From contig OX438744.1 of assembly GCA_949316235.1 (NCBI GenBank), forward strand, positions 27,639,578 through 27,703,577: a DNA stretch of 64,000 nt. Direction: 5' to 3'. The DNA is from Oegoconia quadripuncta. Its lineage: Eukaryota; Arthropoda; Insecta; Lepidoptera; Autostichidae. The first letter of the stretch is position 1. The number at the start of each line of letters is the position of its first letter. Under the pieces are notes generated by a model. That model was not told the origin of the DNA, made no database searches, and saw only the letters and a program-made list of their open reading frames with translations. The position numbers were made by a program, and so were the translations under genes. Positions 57,101 through 64,000 of the stretch are shown here, piece after piece.

Positions 57101-57135
57101 TTAAAATGCTTGAAATAAATTTGCATACAAAATGA
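48076..57135 (+). CDS. Facilitated sugar transporter (trehalose-transporter-like, MFS/SLC2), gene 1, three coding exons
   Basis: Join 48076-48114, 52084-52219, 55844-57135: 1,467 nt, 488 aa plus TGA stop. Splice sites are CAG|GTGAGA ... TCGTCTAG|GTT (phase 0) and CTGG|GTATGT ... TTTATAG|CT (phase 1). Sugar-porter motifs seen: MERWGRR at about 77-83 (helix 2-3 loop), EYSSPEYRG at 133-141 (helix 4-5 loop), PESPAWL at 189-195 (end of helix 6), ELIPTNHKG in the second half, and PETKD at 447-451 after helix 12. The hydrophobicity pattern fits 12 membrane helices with a cytosolic loop after PESPAWL and an acidic C-tail (EEEEE). By family it should move a sugar (hexose or trehalose) across the plasma membrane down its gradient. 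Helix 7 reads LILMEASGRHTFPAY where glucose carriers have QQ(L/F)SG, so the substrate is uncertain. The start is the only ATG giving an in-phase short exon, and it matches exon 1 of gene 2. The family call is firm; the substrate is not known. Confidence 0.9.
48165..49095 (-). pseudogene. Family E LINE 3' part, interrupted
   Basis: The UTR part (48165-48310) and coding part (48825-49091: LRFYNKVPVGIQNLPLNNFK then YYKISDYLNDKNAWT) are separated by a sense LINE tail (about 48310-48820, ATGCTTATATACAATAAAG). It lies in gene 1 intron 1. Confidence 0.65.
49110..49300. repeat. Unclassified repeat (ACGACGGGTT type)
   Basis: TCAGTAATGCGTGGTCAG ... GACTAAACGAGGGGACAAG ... TTGAGCCGTTTCAAAGATA. A related block is at 37690-37870; 49750-49840 is similar in reverse. 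Confidence 0.5.
49380..49728 (+). pseudogene. RTE-like LINE C-terminus, second subfamily
   Basis: [40 protein letters not shown], then LYQEVNEKAKCRE and CTCCACCGACAAGAGCATAG. It lies in intron 1 of gene 1. Confidence 0.72.
50018..50094 (-). repeat. SINE-C middle fragment
   Basis: CTGCTTGGCGGCAGATTTAG to CCCTACCACCAACC. Confidence 0.75.
50096..50527 (+). pseudogene. LINE reverse transcriptase fragment, one frameshift
   Basis: NYRPIAITSIIYKIMQRVV, then LLSDRQYGFRRNRSTGDLL (RT motifs 1-2) run to about 50395. A shifted frame continues EALAVSLDISKAFERVWHAG (motif A with the catalytic D) and LLSELPSFGI. The motif C region is lost. It is embedded in intron 1 of gene 1. Confidence 0.8.
50946..51215 (+). 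repeat. SINE-B, near complete
   Basis: GTAGTGGTTAGAAAATCTGC, B box GGTTCGAACCCCG, body to GTCCAAGGATATTTATTATT. Its 3' flank recurs after 52943-53218. Confidence 0.85.
51300..51440 (+). repeat. SINE-B 3' part
   Basis: ATTTGTGTAGTTTATCAACC ... GTGTGTATGTGCAAAGATAT. Confidence 0.78.
51445..51592 (+). pseudogene. Family A LINE C-terminal fragment
   Basis: FNKVSVDIQNLVFNKFKDTI then KAYYKISDYLDDKHSWT. It passes directly into repeat U. Confidence 0.7.
51593..52000 (+). repeat. Repeat U, copy 3 (longest)
   Basis: Runs from AAATTTAGCGATCGAACCCA to GATCCCTTTGCCTTCTCCG, then an A run. It ends about 70-80 bases before exon 2 of gene 1. Confidence 0.7.
52084..52219 (+). CDS. Gene 1 coding exon 2
   Basis: 136 nt, 45 codons plus one base. 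The acceptor is TCGTCTAG and the donor is G|GTATGTG. It encodes helix 1 (VWTMSGVLINMMAMGMVLGY) and the first external loop with PSSLLPALRHPDSPI, the loop motif usual in insect sugar porters. A longer overlapping reading frame (52086-52277) is only a shadow in another frame. Length and phase are identical to exon 2 of gene 2. Confidence 0.9.
52255..52714. mobile_element. MITE with CAGTCAGCTGCAGAATA ends in gene 1 intron 2
   Basis: 460 bp flanked by TA. The left end CAGTCAGCTGCAGA is inverted at the right end (TCTGCAGCTGACTG). It lies 36 bp downstream of the exon 2 donor. Confidence 0.7.
52606..52643. repeat. Perfect 38-bp palindrome
   Basis: GATACAAAGGGCTATATAT and its exact complement with no loop, inside the MITE at 52255-52714. 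Confidence 0.9.
52943..53218 (+). repeat. SINE-B, complete
   Basis: CCGACCTGTTTAGTGTAGTG, B box GGTTCGAATCCCG, body to GTCCAAGGATATTTATTATT. Confidence 0.87.
53423..53752 (-). repeat. SINE-C, reference copy
   Basis: Complete on the minus strand: head CCTCCATGGCTCAATGTAAA (A box), GGTTCGATCCCCAGCGGGG (B box), GGGTTTCCGGGTCAGTACGC, then AACCCGTTGTGCATAAAAAA as 3' end. The head shows tRNA ancestry. Confidence 0.88.
53811..54066 (+). repeat. SINE-A, complete
   Basis: TGACTACCGATTGGTGTAGT to GTGTCCGAAATATTTATT and a TTTA/TTA tail. Confidence 0.87.
54526..54865. mobile_element. mariner-like MITE (family F), reversed complete copy
   Basis: 340 bp flanked by TA; ends TTAGGTACCTATGAAATTGG and TTTCATAGGTAAAGACCCAA. 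It lies in gene 1 intron 2. Confidence 0.7.
55005..55165 (+). repeat. RTE LINE C-terminal fragment (GRGRSRKRW type)
   Basis: MNVDGWRGRGRSRKRWMDGV then RGDMNEKDMNDL. It is the first of three similar blocks leading up to exon 3. Confidence 0.7.
55245..55790 (+). repeat. ~218-bp tandem array of RTE LINE fragments
   Basis: The mark GGAAGAAAAAGACGTA recurs at about 55290, 55511 and 55726. GAAACGCGTGTTACTCAGAG occurs at 55363 and 55578. Each unit carries coding for NVDGW.GR.RSRKRW ... WKKKTYC. The last unit ends 50-60 bases before the exon 3 acceptor of gene 1. Confidence 0.75.
55844..57135 (+). CDS. Gene 1 coding exon 3 (most of the transporter)
   Basis: 1,292 nt from acceptor TTTATAG to the TGA stop. 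The open frame extends 53 nt upstream of the first ATG at 55897 and adds the helix 2 start with CVAVPGVPGFFLAS. It encodes helices 2-12. No AATAAA is seen within about 150 bases after the stop, so the polyadenylation site is unclear. Confidence 0.93.
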
Positions 57136-57324
57136 TTACTTTGTATTTAAAAAAGTGTGTTTATTAAGTGTAATGTCCTACAAAATTAGATCAAAATATT
57201 TTAAGGGGTGGCCAACTTGTATAATGCGACCAACTTTTATAGCAAAATTTAATGCATATCTTATCGAAATGTGTGATGCAATTGTTGAGACAAATGCTAT
57301 TCAGTCAACCCTTAAAAATATTTG

Positions 57325-57490
57325 ACCCTGCCTTCGAACCCAACGCAGGTTCAAATCCCGCTAGTATGTGTATGTGTGATGAATTCGAACATTAAATTCA
57401 TAGTCATATTTATGTATGTTCATCCGTTATCTGGTATCCATAGCTAGGTTGAGATTAAATAATTGGGATAGCTGTCCAAAATATATTTTG
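57325..57490 (+). repeat. SINE-A, diverged
   Basis: GCAGGTTCAAATCCCGCTAG and GTTCATCCGTTATCTGGTAT; poor match elsewhere. Confidence 0.6.
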
Positions 57491-57502
57491 TTTGTTCGCA
57501 AA

Positions 57503-57746
57503 CGACCTATTTGGTGTAGTGTGTTTAGAAACTCTGAACACTTTACCAAAAGGTCGAGGGTTCGAAACCCGCTAGGGGCATATGTTTGAATACGGACATT
57601 ATGTACCCAAGTAGAGAGTATTTATTTACAAAAAAATGTATTTATGTAGTATATCAACCAACTGGTATCCACAACAGAAGCCTATAGTTGCTTAAAGGGG
57701 AAATAGATGGCATTGTGTGCATGTCCGAGGATATTTATTTATTTTA
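57503..57746 (+). repeat. SINE-B, complete
   Basis: ACGACCTATTTGGTGTAGTG, B box GGTTCGAAACCC, body to GTCCGAGGATATTTATT. It lies 370 bp past the gene 1 stop. Confidence 0.83.
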
Positions 57747-57761
57747 TTATTAATCATTAAT

Positions 57762-57916
57762 GGTGTCGATTCGGATGTACACAGACTAAACTAAACTAAA
57801 ACCAGTTTTAAAGTAGTACTGTCTCATTCACCCTGGAACAGTACGATGCGACGGCACCACTCCAAAATTGGTTTTAGTTTAGTTTAGTTAAGTTGGTGTA
57901 CATCCGAATCGACACC
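57762..57916. mobile_element. Palindromic MITE (family G), copy 2
   Basis: 155 bp in the intergenic space between the two transporter stops. Same inverted ends and centre as 43750-43899. Confidence 0.77.
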
Positions 57917-58165
57917 ATTGTGCGAAGTTGAGTAGTCACAACAAGGTTGCTTAAGAAAGAAAGAAAAACGTTTATTAAGCCTACAATGTCTTACAGAAAA
58001 ATGTAAAAATAGTAATAATAATGCAAGCTAAACTAGATTTTCAACTGGTACATGGCATTTCACTGAATTTACTATAATAATGAGAGGCGCAATGCGAATA
58101 CAAAAAACCAGCTACGCAAATAAGACTATTATCAAGTGCAAAATTAGATTTTGCTTTGATACATG

Positions 58166-58440
58166 TTATACAAATTGGTACAGTTTTTTAATTATATTTT
58201 GTGAAATTAATAGGTGCATTTTATATTTGCATTTGAAGGAAGGAATTGAAACGGAATTTCTGGTTGATGGTGGTATATTATTCCAATATTTCGTAGCTGA
58301 ATAACGAAAACTATAAAATAGCGAAAATTTAGAAGGTGGTGCACTTAAAACTACCTCGAAATGCTGTTGTTCTGTGACGAGGTACAACAAGGAGGCCATG
58401 CGGCTAAGCAAGTCCTCTACCTTTACACTCCAGTATCATC
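58166..58440 (-). pseudogene. LINE ORF2 C-terminal fragment
   Basis: The frame reads FYSFRYSATKYWNNIPPSTR then NSVSIPSFKCKYKMHLL. The Y..(S/A)..WN.(I/L)P...R....SFK pattern is the C-terminal signature of many non-LTR RT proteins. It runs on the same strand as gene 2, just beyond its stop. Confidence 0.7.
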
Positions 58441-58511
58441 GCACGGCCAAATTGCACCGACAGTACCTGCTTCGTTGGCGTCGAATAAATATTTTAATTT
58501 TTCATCTCTAT

Positions 58512-58517
58512 TTTATT
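58512..58517 (-). promoter_or_regulatory. Polyadenylation signal overlapping the gene 2 stop codon
   Basis: On the minus strand the stop TAA runs directly into AATAAA (TTTGTAATAAAATAG). An ATTAAA follows at 58495-58500. If the first signal is used, the 3' UTR would be only a few tens of bases. Confidence 0.45.
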
Positions 58518-59807
58518 ACAAATCGTTAATATTGTGACGAGTCAGAGGATCCGCAGCCTCTTGGAGCGATCGCTGTGAATGCTGTCTGCCAACAAATTCA
58601 TGTTCGATTTCCTGCAGTGTCCTATCTTTGGTTTCAGGTAAATATATCAAACAAATGATCAAACAAGAACAAAGTACGAAACCGTATATGAGATAGGAGC
58701 CATGGAGTCCTATAGTAGCGCTCGCTAGCGGCCAAGTTTTTATAGTTATAAAGAAGATAATAGCTCCAATAAAATTTCCTATAACACTGGCCATGCTTCT
58801 GTATTTCAACGGAAATATTTCACCAGTAATTATCACGGGGACTGGTAAACTTCCAAGTCCAATCGATAATAAGTGCAGATGGTACAACAATATTCCTAGA
58901 ACAGCATTAACTGATATCATATCTCTTGATACAGCAAACGCGTAGCCAGCTGATGCCAGAAGCGCGAACACGTTCACACCAACTGTAGTGATCAACATCG
59001 TTCTTCTCTTGAATTTCTTGATAAGATATATTGCAAACACATTTGCTATGAGCCTTAGTGAATCTGCACTGAGAATTACTAGAGGAATGTCTGTGCCTTC
59101 TCCTATAAGAGTATCACAAACATCCACAGCATATGAAGCAAGAATTATTACACCAGTCGCATATATCATCACGTATAAAGGTGCAGCCATGAAATTTGGT
59201 TTGTAGAACTCTCGTTGTTTTATCACGTCAAACAAATGATACACGATTTTCTTAAAGTCAGCATTAGATTCATATTCTTCTTGAGAATCTCTCAAAGCAA
59301 TGTCGGCTTCAATCATCTTAGATAGTTCTTCTTCTTCACCATCTCCTCTTAACCATCTAAAAGCTTTTGAGCCCTCTTCATACCTTTCTTTGCAGATTAA
59401 CCAACTCGGTGATTCAGGCGAATAAATGACGATCAACAAATCGAGAAACGATACGATGCCAAAAATTAAAGCTGTCGTCTGCCAATTTGTGTATGATCCT
59501 ATTGTATGAGAGACATGTGTCCCTGTAGCTAGTATTAAAGATAACAAGCTTAAAAAACCTCCACGGTAAATAGGGCTCGTGTATTCACCAATTTGAACTA
59601 CAGCAAGTGATGTTACAATACCAGCAGCCGCACCTTGGAGAATTCTCCCGATGAAAACTGTGGGTAGGTCGGTAGCAGTAGCTATGATCATCCAGGCGAA
59701 GGTTAATGAGGCCACGCTGCTTATACTAGCCACTTTTCTTCCATATTTCCCCATTAGAGTAGGCATGATGAAGTACATTGGTACTGATGAAGCAGCGGGC
59801 AGGGAAG
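58516..59807 (-). CDS. Gene 2 coding exon 3
   Basis: 1,292 nt, the same length as exon 3 of gene 1. It begins after acceptor AATTTTCAG, adds ten codons upstream of the ATG at 59778 (SLPAASSVP), and encodes helices 2-12 and the C-tail ending HNINDL. Confidence 0.93.
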
Positions 59808-62800
59808 CTGAAAATTTGTGAATTGTAAATAAGTTATCACACGGACGTATAAACGTTCAAATAATTGAGAAGGTGTAATGACATTGGCAGTTGCTGTTGC
59901 ATTATTTTATTTGATTAATCCACCTAGCTAGAGTGCAGGTCGGTGAAACGCTGCCGTTGTAGGCCACCGAATTGGCTTTATGACTGCCTTCAATTAATGA
60001 CAAAATACCTAGTGATCACAAAAAAATTAATGTTTGAACACTTACACCAATCATCTAGCCCCAAACTAAGCAAAGCTTGTACTATTGATACTAGTTACCG
60101 GATAAACATTCATAAATCTTGCGAATAAATGTTCATATCCATCACACTAACATTTACCCCTAGCGGGATTCGAACCCGCAACCGTTGGTTTCGCTGACAG
60201 GTTCACTATCCATTACACCAACCATCAATCATACATCTAAGAACTGACTGCACCAGCTTCGCAAATCGAGGAGGAAATGCGACTGCGCCATGACTTGATG
60301 CGATTTTACGGGTTACAAATTATTGTAATGAATTTGCTTTAATTAACTTAGGTCTACATTAAATAAATAAATAAATAAATATTTCGGACACTTACACCAA
60401 TCATCTAGTCCCAAACTATATAATACTAGATAACGATAAACATACATAAATATTTATACAAACATCCAAGATTCTGGATGTAAATATTTATCACACAAAC
60501 ATTTACCCTCGCGGGATTCGAACCCGCAACCGTTGGTTTCGCTGATAGGGTCACTATCCACTACACCAATCGGTACATTAAAAACACTTTTATTCGCTTT
60601 TAAGAGGGTTTATCCCGTCCAGTGGCGCCCTCATTGGATAACTTAAGATTTATTTTTAAATACAGGTTAAATCAAAAAAATCGCTCTGACTTGTTCTCAT
60701 AATAGAGACACATAAATAATATCTAAAGTAGCTTTGATGGGGGTTATTTTCCAGAAATCACGATAAAAAAAGTGCCAGCTTTTATCAATGATTTTAAATT
60801 ATTGAAAGTAACCTTAATTTTAGCTTATTTAGGTATAATTTATAATTAGCTTTATAGCTTTTCGAGTGCAGATCAGACCAATATTTTTGATTTTTTTTTC
60901 TCGTTTATTTAGGAAAACAAACAGCTATATGTACTATATATATAAGCTACTGACAGTATAACATATACATATACTTAAGTAATAACTTCAAACTTCAAAC
61001 TTCAAGCATTTTATTTCAACGTAAGATACATGATATCATTTGTTGAATGTCAATTTAAATCTATTGGAAATAAAAATAGGGCTAAGCATTTTTCGGTCAG
61101 TCAGTATGTCCAAGCTACCGCCGCTTCGGAAAGGGAAATCATCTGTGGGAAAAGAAGCGGCGCAAGAAACCCACAGGATCATTTTCTTTTCTCTTTTTTT
61201 TATATATATAAAAGTATACAACTAATACAATTTTATCTTTTTTGGGAGCTGGGCGAAGTATACCAAGCGTTTTTGTCATTCAGGTAGTCACTAATGTTTT
61301 TTTGTTAATGTTGTTTTGACTATAGCGTATATATAGAATAGCATAGCCAACATCGTTATCCACATCAAATCCTTTCGGCTCCACAGAATCATACCAGCGT
61401 CGAGATTGCTCCAACCCGACACATGCTGAGTGGAGACCTTTTTGGATTTAGTATAGGTATTATAAACTTATGTATAAAATACCCTTTATAACAGAAATCC
61501 AAATAGGTAAATACTTTTCTTTCTTTCTTTCCTTCAAATAAATGTTGGTAATTCATTTTTGCTGTATTTCATAAAGAAATCTTCATATAATGACGGTGCC
61601 ACTGGACGGATTAAGCCCTCATAATTCTCCATGAAGGAGTTCCAGCGGCAATCTTCTGGCTCCATCTGCATATCCTCGTCATCATGTGTAATGAAAAGTG
61701 CTCATGGTAACAAAACAAATTAGCCCAAAGTCGACTATACTGCCATTTGCCATCAGGGAGAATATACGGAACATTCCGGCTCGATGGTACCATATTATAG
61801 TATTGTCTCCGATCCTACATAAATGTGCTATATTTCAGCTCAATCAGATGCTTGAAAAATGGTTACCAAATTTTGGAATTGATAACTTATACACGAACAT
61901 TGCAAGTTAAATAAAAGCTTGTAAAAATACTGTTTATTCTATTATTGTCAACCAATTAACCGCCTCCGTGGCTCAATGTAAACAACATTGGGTTTACGAT
62001 GTGGATGTCGCGGGTTCGATCCCCAACGGGGTACATATTTCAGTACTCGGTTTGGTCGTACCTACGCAACCAAGGCCAAGAGGGCGGTCCAAGCGTTGTC
62101 CAATTTTTTACCTCCTAACTAGTGGAGCATTGCCCGCCGGCAGTGGCATGAATCTCTATAGTTTCTTGCGGTATTACTAAGGGGGTTTGGTGGTAGGGCA
62201 TTTTAAATGTCCGCCTGGCTAGCTACAAATCTGCCCGTTTAAAAAAATATATAAAAATAAAAATATCCTTAGACATACACACAGCGCCATCTAGTTCCAC
62301 TTTAAGCAACTATAGGCTTGTGTTGTGGATTCCAGATGGTTGATATAATACATAAATATTTTTTTTTTTGTAAATAAATACTTATTATAAATGAAAACAC
62401 CCATAACTCGTGTACACATGTCCGTATTCATCACACAAACATATGCGCTTAGGGGGATTCGAACCCGCAACCTTTTGGTATAGTGGTCAGAGTTTCTAAC
62501 CACTACACCAAACAGGTCGTATCATTATCATGTAAATATCTTAAATTGTCTCACATATACTTGATTCAAGGCTTCCCCCTTTCATGAAATGAAAGGGGAA
62601 TGTGCCAGGGTGGTCCCATACAAAAAACCCGTTAAAAACCCGTTGTGCATTAAAAAAAAACTGACCTATCCAAGATGCGGCAACATCGTCGATCTGTATG
62701 TCGGCGCCTGGGGCACGGAGCTGAGGAAGCAGATTGGAGCAGAATCCTGACACGAGTCCTTGCTGAGCAAAGTTGATTGCAACTCCTGTAGTAACAAAAC

Positions 62801-63993
62801 ACTGAAAACACAACAAAGAAAATTAAAAGTGCGATATTACAAAAATATCCAATTAACTTTGATTATAAACTTTGTAATAACAGTATTACGAGAGTTACTC
62901 TAATTCGTGACTTGGGGGTTATTAAGGACTCGAAGGTCCATTTCCGCAGGTCCATTTTCGAAGGTCCAAGGTTTACCGCCTCCGTGGCTCAATGTAAACA
63001 ACATTGGTTTACGATTCGGAGGTCGCGGGCTTGATCCCCAGCGGGGTACATGTTTAAGTACTCGGTTTGGTTGGTGATAGGGCATTTTAAATGTCCGCCT
63101 GGATAGCTACCACCATCTTATCTAAATCTGCCGCCAAGCAGCAATGTTAAAAGCATTGTTGTGTTCCGGTTGTCAGAGATAAGATAGCCAGTCCCCCAAA
63201 TGTGTTGGGGTTTCCGGGTCAGTACGCTTCCACCTTCGACCTCATCTTCACTTAACATCAGGTGTGATTGAGGTCATACGAACCCGTTGTGCATACAAAA
63301 AAAAAAGATATTTTAATTTGGTTTTCGGATTTAGATTTATGTTGAATAATAACATGCCTATAAAACGAATGTCGGGTTGTCTCGGCACAGGACAACATTA
63401 TATCATAAAAGTCTATATTTTATGTGTATAAAAATATACAATAATATTCCTGATGCATACAAATCCCTGAATATCAGGAATTTTAAAACAGCAGTAAACA
63501 ATTGGCTGATCTCAAAAGTATTTTTTAGTATGCAGGAATTCTTTGACAACAAAGGCAAAATTTGAAGTTATGACTAAATTAGATATAATGTATGTAATAA
63601 ACTTTAAATATAATGGCTTAATACTTATTAACTAATTTGTGATAATCTGTAAATTTTAATTCACTTCTTGATCTGACGATGACATTTAATTATTTTGCAT
63701 TTAGTGAATTTGGTAATTTATTGATTAATTCTTATTCTTATTTAATTTTATTATTGTACACCTTCACTGGTATGCTATAGCTGAACCTATTATTGTAATG
63801 TTACCAACTTGTCAAATACCTATAGTTTTGCAATAAATATCTTTGACTTTAACTTTGTCTCTAACAACTACGTGTTAATTAAATGATACTGTATAAAATA
63901 AATTACACATAACATATGTTAATGAGTATTTATCTACCAAAGAATACTTACTTGTTTCACAAACGGTGTAATCCATCGACACTTGTGTTCCAT
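58516..63993 (-). CDS. Facilitated sugar transporter (trehalose-transporter-like, MFS/SLC2), gene 2, three coding exons
   Basis: Join of complement exons 63993-63952, 62801-62666, 59807-58516: 1,470 nt, 489 aa plus TAA. Splice sites are CAA|GTAAGT ... TTTTCAG|TGT (phase 0) and ATAG|GTCAGT ... TTTTCAG|CT (phase 1). Motifs: GKYGRK at about 79-84, EYTSPIYRG at 134-142, PESPSWL at 190-196, EIFPLKYRS in the helix 10-11 region, and PETKD at 450-454. Twelve hydrophobic segments are apparent. The expected role is passive sugar transport at the plasma membrane. Helix 7 reads YVMIYATGVIILASYAVD and has no QQxSG, as in gene 1. It runs convergently with gene 1; the two stops are 1,380 bp apart. The ATG at 63993 is in phase and precedes WITPF, the usual N-terminus. 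The promoter and 5' UTR lie beyond the window, so a further upstream exon cannot be excluded. Confidence 0.9.
59880..60034. other. Intron sequence, no feature
   Basis: GTAGGCCACCGAATTGGCTT ... GACTGCC.TCAATTGA is weakly like 27130-27175. Confidence 0.35.
60035..60227 (-). repeat. SINE-A
   Basis: AACACTTACACCAATCATCT ... GCGGGATTCGAACCCGCAAC ... ATTACACCAACC. The body has an internal deletion after ACATTCATAAATCTT. In gene 2 intron 2. Confidence 0.83.
60360..60574 (-). repeat. SINE-A, complete
   Basis: An (AAAT)n tail, TTCGGACACTTACACCAATC ... GGGATTCGAACCCGCAACCG ... CTACACCAATCGG. In gene 2 intron 2. Confidence 0.85.
61000..61312 (-). pseudogene. Family I LINE 3' end
   Basis: AAGCATTTTATTTCAACGTA through GGGAGCTGGGCGAAGTATAC and GTCATTCAGGTAGTCACTAA, near-identical to 14620-14880. 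Confidence 0.68.
61534..61701 (-). pseudogene. Orphan 55-codon open stretch, unrecognised
   Basis: Between two stops the minus strand reads DEDMQMEPEDCRWNSFMENY, EGLIRPVAPSLYEDFFMKYS then KNELPTFI and TGA. Its composition looks protein-like, but I do not recognise the family. There is no clear upstream exon or acceptor. It lies in gene 2 intron 2 on the same strand, so a stray or alternative exon is possible but unsupported. Confidence 0.22.
61961..62235 (+). repeat. SINE-C split by a LINE fragment
   Basis: The head and start of body (to CAGTACTCGGTTTGG, 62055) resume at TTTGGTGGTAGGGCATTTTA (62188). It stops after GCTAGCTAC. Confidence 0.8.
62056..62187 (+). repeat. LINE RT-thumb fragment inserted in SINE-C
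   Basis: About 130 bp. One frame begins YATKAKRAVQALSNFLPP, which resembles the A..A..AL...LPN stretch after the RT domain of R1/Jockey-like elements. TTTGG flanks both sides. Confidence 0.5.
62252..62520 (-). repeat. SINE-B, complete
   Basis: ATATCCTTAGACATACACAC ... GGGGGATTCGAACCCGCAAC ... CACCAAACAGGTCG. It ends 146 bp from exon 2 of gene 2. Confidence 0.86.
62666..62801 (-). CDS. Gene 2 coding exon 2
   Basis: 136 nt between acceptor GTTTTCAG and donor G|GTCAGT. It encodes helix 1 and the external loop (NLLPQLRAPGADI), ending in the start of ASWIA, the usual junction to helix 2. The open frame continues past both splice sites, but that extra sequence does not fit the family. Confidence 0.9.
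62975..63305 (+). repeat. SINE-C, complete, in gene 2 intron 1
   Basis: ACCGCCTCCGTGGCTCAATG to GAACCCGTTGTGCAT and an A tail. An antisense copy relative to the host gene. Confidence 0.88.
63325..63860 (+). pseudogene. LINE C-terminus and 3' UTR in gene 2 intron 1
   Basis: The frame at 63377-63565 reads YHKSLYFMCIKIYNNIPDAY, KSLNIRNFKTAVNNWLISKV then FFSMQEFFDNK, a typical C-terminal end of CR1/Jockey-like ORF2. The 3' UTR ends CAATAAATATCTTTGACTTT and AACTTTG. The upstream coding region is truncated. Confidence 0.72.
63952..63993 (-). CDS. Gene 2 coding exon 1 (14 codons)
   Basis: Encodes MEHKCRWITPFVKQ followed by the strong donor GTAAGTAT. It sits 7 bases from the window edge, so upstream sequence cannot be judged. 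Confidence 0.82.
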
Positions 63994-64000
63994 ATTTTAT

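Noticed and set aside
1..64000. CRISPR array, prophage or bacterial operon
   Set aside because: The repeats are dispersed SINE/LINE copies, genes have spliceosomal introns, and there are no regularly spaced direct repeats.

Overview
The window looks like a lepidopteran (moth or butterfly) nuclear chromosome segment. It is AT-rich and carries intron-containing genes with GT/AG splice sites. It is packed with tRNA-derived SINEs, 3' stubs of non-LTR retrotransposons ending in short tandem tails, Helitron ends of the type ending in CTAG/T, and many short inverted-repeat (MITE or foldback) elements. No rRNA, standalone tRNA gene, CRISPR array or bacterial-type operon is visible.

The only host protein-coding genes I can support lie in the last 16 kb. 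They are two facilitated sugar transporters of the MFS sugar_tr / SLC2 type, related to the insect trehalose-transporter-like group, arranged tail to tail. Gene 1 is on the plus strand with exons 48076-48114, 52084-52219 and 55844-57135 (488 aa). Gene 2 is on the minus strand with exons 63993-63952, 62801-62666 and 59807-58516 (489 aa). Both have a very short first coding exon carrying a WITP...Q motif, a 136-bp second exon, a 1,292-bp third exon, and introns in phases 0 and 1. They are therefore old paralogs from a local inverted duplication. Both keep the GR[RK], PESPxWL and PETKD family motifs, and both lack the helix-7 QQ(L/F)SG motif of classical glucose carriers.

From 1 to 48,000 I see no intact host gene. 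This part is layered repeat sequence: four tRNA-SINE families (called SINE-A to SINE-D here), CR1-like, RTE-like and RNase-H-bearing LINE fragments, at least two large foldback elements (21199-22059 and 40380-41480), and several MITE families. Many are nested, and some show target-site duplications. Two coding remnants stand out. One is a two-exon THAP-domain start (16651-16456, minus) inside an inverted-repeat element at 16232-17121, consistent with a decayed P-like transposon. The other is a 74-codon ORF at 18111-18335 that reads like the N-terminal part of a Crypton-type tyrosine recombinase.

The introns of gene 1 (3,969 and 3,624 bp) and gene 2 (1,150 and 2,858 bp) are filled with the same repeats. 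These include a MITE that starts 36 bp after the exon 2 donor of gene 1 and a ~218-bp tandem array of RTE fragments just upstream of its exon 3. Family names for repeats are provisional and come from similarity among copies in this window and general family features, not from database searches.
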